Origin: Ruminococcus sp.
GTDB lineage: Bacteria > Bacillota > Clostridia > Oscillospirales > Ruminococcaceae
DNA: 64,000 bases
NCBI GenBank assembly: GCA_029060755.1
Contig: JAIDTI010000023.1
Location: 16,665 to 80,664, forward strand
Direction of reading: 5' to 3'
Part shown: one piece after another, positions 61,001 through 64,000 of the stretch
How the letters are laid out: each line of letters begins with the position of its first letter
How positions within the stretch are numbered: position 1 is the stretch's first letter
The notes under the pieces: generated by a model
Told to the model about the DNA's origin: nothing
The model's database searches: none
The model's input: the letters and a program-made list of their open reading frames with translations, nothing else
Position numbers and translations under genes: made by a program

Positions 61001-62929
61001 TTACTGAGCAGTGTCAGGGAGTTTGCTGATTATGTTTGCTTCGAGTTTCTGGAGTGCAAGGGCATCAAGACCTGTTACACCGTCGCCGACGTTACAACAG
61101 TCTGCATTTGCGAGACCCTGTTCTGAAAGAGCGTACTTGTCTTTGTTTCCGAGATGCTGTATAATTGCTGTAGCATCAGCAATATTTACTTCATCATCGC
61201 AGTTTGCATCGCCGAGAAGCGTAACTTTAATATCACTTCCGCCTGTTGTGGATTCGGAATTTTCGTCAAGTACAGCAAATTTTCTTTCATATTTTTCAGC
61301 GTATTTCTGAGCAGTTGAGTCTTCTTTGCCGTAAATTGTTGCTTTGGACGATATTGTGTATTTGTCCGCATAGATTTCACATTTGGGATTTGCAATCACT
61401 GCTTTCTCAAGATTTGCACAATCTTGAAAAGCATATTTTCCTATGCTTGTAACGTTATCAGGAATTGTGATTTCTGTAAGTGAAGTACAGCCATAGAATG
61501 CACTTTCTCCTATTGTCTTTACACTGCTTCCGATTTCTACAGTTTCAAGATTTGTACAGTTACGGAACACACGATAGCCAATACTTGTTATGCCGTTGCC
61601 TGTAACTACTGATTCAAGACCTGAACAGCCATGAAAAGCCTCATTACCGAGTGTTTTTACACTGTTCGGAATTGTAATTTTTGTTAAAGAATAACAGTTT
61701 CTGAAAGTGTATCCTCCGATTTCCTTTACGCTCTCTCCGATTTTCAATGTTTCAAGACATTTACAGTTATCAAATGCATAATTTCCGATATTTGTAACTC
61801 CGTCTCCTATTACCGCTGATGTAAGAACGGAACAATCCTGAAAAGCATATGTTCCTATGCTTGTAACGGTATTAGGAATTTTGATTTCTGAAAGAGAAGT
61901 ACAGCCATAGAATGCACTTTCTCCTATTGTCTTTACACTGCTTCCGATTTCTACAGTTTCAAGACTTGTACAGTTACGGAACACACGATAGCCAATACTT
62001 GTTATGCCGTTGCCTGTAACTACTGATTCAAGACCTGAACAGCCATGAAAAGCCTCATTACCGAGTGTTTTTACACTGTTCGGAATTGTAATTTTTGTTA
62101 AAGAATAACAGTTTCTGAAAGTGTATCCTCCGATTTCCTTTACGCTCTCTCCGATTTTCAATGTTTCAAGACATTTACAGTTATCAAATGCATAATTTCC
62201 GATACTTGTAACTCCGTCTCCTATTACAGCTGATGCAAGAACGGAACAATCCTGAAAAGCATATGTTCCTATGCTTGTAACGTTATCAGGAATTGTGATT
62301 TCTGAAAGGGCAGTACAGCCATAGAATGCACTTTCTCCTATTGTTTTTACACTGCTTCCGATTTCTACAGTTTCAAGACTTGTACAGTTACGGAATACAC
62401 GATAGTCAATGCTTGTCAGTCCGTTTCCTGTATCTACTGATGAAACTGAAGTACAGCCATGAAAAGCCTCATTTCCAATCGTTTCAACATTATCAGGAAT
62501 TGCAACTTCTGTCAGGGAAGAACAGTTTCTGAAAGCATATTCTCCGATTTCCTTGACACCCTTTCCGATTGTCAGCTTTTCAAGACTCTTACAGCCATCA
62601 AATGCATAATTTCCGATACTTGTTACGCTGTCAGGAATTGTTATTGATTCCAGATACGAACAGCCATTAAATGCACTTTTTTCAATGCCTGTAACAGGAA
62701 GTCCCTCAATCTCAGCAGGAATTTCAACATTTGATACAGACTGACTGCTTTTATAAATTGTTACATAATTAACGTAAGCTCTGTATGTAAGACTTTCATA
62801 AGTACCCTCTGTATAGTCAGCCGCACTTGATGTAAATGTATTGTATGCAACTTCAACTGCATTCACCGGTACAGCACCGGCAACCACACAGCAAGCCATA
62901 ATACCAGCGATAATCTTCTTCATATTCAT
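61001..62929 (-). CDS. Secreted BspA-type leucine-rich-repeat protein with dockerin
   Basis: A signal peptide (MNMKKIIAGIMACCVVAGAVPVNA), then about eighteen 23-residue BspA/LRR_5 repeats (consensus IGxxAFxxCxxLexxxIpxxVtx). These are arranged partly as a 138-residue higher-order repeat. A terminal non-repeat segment (IYADKYTISSKATIYGKEDS) and a carboxy-terminal dockerin (GDANCDDEVNIADATAIIQHLGN; LDALALQKLEA) follow. LRR_5 proteins usually mediate adhesion or protein binding. The dockerin would display it on the cell surface. 642 residues. Confidence 0.92.
   Translation of the reverse strand: MNMKKIIAGIMACCVVAGAVPVNAVEVAYNTFTSSAADYTEGTYESLTYRAYVNYVTIYKSSQSVSNVEIPAEIEGLPVTGIEKSAFNGCSYLESITIPDSVTSIGNYAFDGCKSLEKLTIGKGVKEIGEYAFRNCSSLTEVAIPDNVETIGNEAFHGCTSVSSVDTGNGLTSIDYRVFRNCTSLETVEIGSSVKTIGESAFYGCTALSEITIPDNVTSIGTYAFQDCSVLASAVIGDGVTSIGNYAFDNCKCLETLKIGESVKEIGGYTFRNCYSLTKITIPNSVKTLGNEAFHGCSGLESVVTGNGITSIGYRVFRNCTSLETVEIGSSVKTIGESAFYGCTSLSEIKIPNTVTSIGTYAFQDCSVLTSAVIGDGVTNIGNYAFDNCKCLETLKIGESVKEIGGYTFRNCYSLTKITIPNSVKTLGNEAFHGCSGLESVVTGNGITSIGYRVFRNCTNLETVEIGSSVKTIGESAFYGCTSLTEITIPDNVTSIGKYAFQDCANLEKAVIANPKCEIYADKYTISSKATIYGKEDSTAQKYAEKYERKFAVLDENSESTTGGSDIKVTLLGDANCDDEVNIADATAIIQHLGNKDKYALSEQGLANADCCNVGDGVTGLDALALQKLEANIISKLPDTAQ
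61441..62268. repeat. 414-bp tandem repeat inside the LRR gene
   Basis: The marker CTATGCTTGTAACG occurs at 61441, 61855 and 62269, exactly 414 bp apart. The units at 61441 and 61855 are nearly identical over most of their length; the third copy, from 62269, is clearly more diverged. 414 bp is 138 codons, i.e. six 23-residue repeats, so copy-number changes keep the frame. Confidence 0.88.
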
Positions 62930-63105
62930 AATAAAAACCTCCAGTTAAACTTGTTTGTATTATTATAACATTTCACTTTTTTTTAATCAAGTAATCCGTA
63001 AAATTTTTACATTTATTCTATGTTATGTCTAAAAATAATAATTGAGTTTAAAAAAATTATACAAAAAAGTGAACCCGATTGCTCAGGTTCACAGTTTTTA
63101 TGATA

Positions 63106-64000
63106 TTATTTAGAAGTGTCAGGAAGTTTGCTGATTTGTTTTGCTTCGAGTTTCTGGAGTGCAAGAGCATCAAGACCTGTTACACCGTCGCCGACGTTAC
63201 AGCAGTCCGCATTTGCGAGACCCTGTTCAGAAAGAGCGTACTTGTCTTTATTGCCGAGATGCTGTACAATTGCTGTTGCATCAGCAATATTTACTTCGCC
63301 GTCCTCATTTGCATCACCAAGCAATAATTTGCCTGTATGTGCGGTAGTAGTAACAGTTGTTGCAGTTGTTTTAGCGGCTGTTGTGATAATAGTTGTGTTT
63401 GTTGCAGGTGATTTTGTTGCGGTTGTTGTGGTAGTAGTTGTGTTTGTTGCAGGTGATTTTGTTGTGGTAGTGGTTGTTGTAGTGGTTATTAGTATTGTTG
63501 TGATATTTGTGGTAGTGGTTTCTTTAGCATATTCACCACACTCATATATAATTGAATCGTCATAGCCGTATATAGTTGCTGTATCACTTATTGTATGTAA
63601 ATCATTATTATAAAGTTCAGGATTTAATATTTTTATTGATGTCAAACTGTCACAACTGGAAAATGCCCAGTATCCGATACTTGTAACGCTTTCGGGAATA
63701 GTTACTGATGTCAGACCTGAACACTTATAAAATGCCTTACCTACAATACTTGTAACGCCTTCAGGAATAACAATATCACCTGAACAGGTTTTACCGTCAA
63801 TAAGTATTCCGTTTCCAACAATAACAAGCGGATTTTCTTTCTGCTTTGATTCAAGCCATGGAGTATGTGCAAATGCTTCACTTCCGATACTTGTAACGCT
63901 TTCGGGAATAGTTACTGATGTCAGATGCGAACACATATAAAATGCATCATTTCCGATACTTGTAACGCTTTCGGGAATCGTTACTGATGTCAGACCTGAA
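63106..64000 (-). CDS. BspA-type LRR protein with Thr-rich linker and dockerin (partial)
   Basis: The reading frame is open to the window edge, so the amino-terminal part is missing. Visible are LRR_5 repeats (SGLTSVTIPESVTSIGNDAF, SIGYWAFSSCDSLTSIKI), a ~65-residue linker made almost only of Thr with Ala, Lys and Asn (TTTTTTTTTKSPATNTTTTT), and a dockerin nearly identical to that of the 61001-62929 gene. It is a paralogue of that gene. The linker resembles the Thr-rich linkers of ruminococcal cellulosomal proteins and may be glycosylated (inference). Confidence 0.88.
   Translation of the reverse strand, partial: SGLTSVTIPESVTSIGNDAFYMCSHLTSVTIPESVTSIGSEAFAHTPWLESKQKENPLVIVGNGILIDGKTCSGDIVIPEGVTSIVGKAFYKCSGLTSVTIPESVTSIGYWAFSSCDSLTSIKILNPELYNNDLHTISDTATIYGYDDSIIYECGEYAKETTTTNITTILITTTTTTTTTKSPATNTTTTTTTATKSPATNTTIITTAAKTTATTVTTTAHTGKLLLGDANEDGEVNIADATAIVQHLGNKDKYALSEQGLANADCCNVGDGVTGLDALALQKLEAKQISKLPDTSK

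Noticed and set aside
61001-62929. Repeats in the LRR gene considered as a CRISPR-like array
   Set aside because: Repeats are coding, 69 bp or 414 bp long with no unique spacers, and keep the reading frame.
63116-63565. 149-residue plus-strand ORF rich in Val/Ala
   Set aside because: It is the complement of the Thr-rich linker and dockerin of the LRR protein; the low complexity comes from ACN codons read backwards.

Overview
The window looks like chromosome of a low-GC, Gram-positive anaerobe of the Ruminococcus type (Oscillospiraceae). The evidence is three groups of genes: dockerin modules on four secreted proteins and a GH26 mannanase-type lipoprotein; Spo0A, SpoVAD/SpoVAE and both dipicolinate synthase subunits; and Firmicutes-style Shine-Dalgarno sites with TTGACA-17-TATAAT promoters. 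No tRNA, rRNA or CRISPR array was seen. The species is not determined.

Layout. 1-6160: the S10-spc ribosomal operon on the minus strand (rpsJ to the first codons of rplX), with a consensus promoter and a ~315-nt leader containing an intrinsic terminator. 6161-10715: a minus-strand cluster of M23 peptidase, luxS, an RluA-type synthase, a membrane protein and a histidine phosphatase. 10863-17467 (plus): XRE regulator, spoVAD-spoVAE, an ABC exporter, rlmH, then an EcoRV-like restriction-modification pair whose endonuclease gene is frameshifted and has a changed catalytic residue. 17511-20621 (minus): CPBP protease, TPM protein and zinc-ribbon protein. 20784-34885: housekeeping and envelope genes (prfB, aspartate kinase, ppk, pssA, spo0A, GH26, TtcA-like, GT2). 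34959-37159: two dockerin proteins, one a V8-like serine protease. 37501-38424: rplM-rpsI.

38548-49830 is a mobile element placed just after rpsI. Its mobility genes look decayed: integrase with an apparent core deletion, relaxase frameshifted, excisionase C-terminus out of frame, DUF3987 protein truncated, and a terminal accessory gene with a nonsense codon plus a frameshift. Its cargo, a complete four-gene Wadjet (JetABCD) anti-plasmid operon with its own promoter, is intact. A row of four perfect short hairpins lies between relaxase and excisionase and is a candidate oriT. Next come a solitary VirD4/TraG-like ATPase with a ClpP-like protease (49933-51976) and a macro-domain protein (52183-53280). 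These have no conjugation machinery around them and are the best candidate here for an undescribed system.

53389-60929 returns to core genes: YitT, dipicolinate synthase, a RING-like membrane protein, a lipoprotein with a toxin-like C-terminus, uvrC, rsmD, coaD and a coiled-coil protein. 61001-64000 holds two BspA-type leucine-rich-repeat dockerin proteins, one with a 414-bp internal tandem repeat, the other running off the window end.

Starts were often moved from the ORF track to the codon best placed behind a Shine-Dalgarno site. All family assignments come from reading motifs by eye; no search was run.
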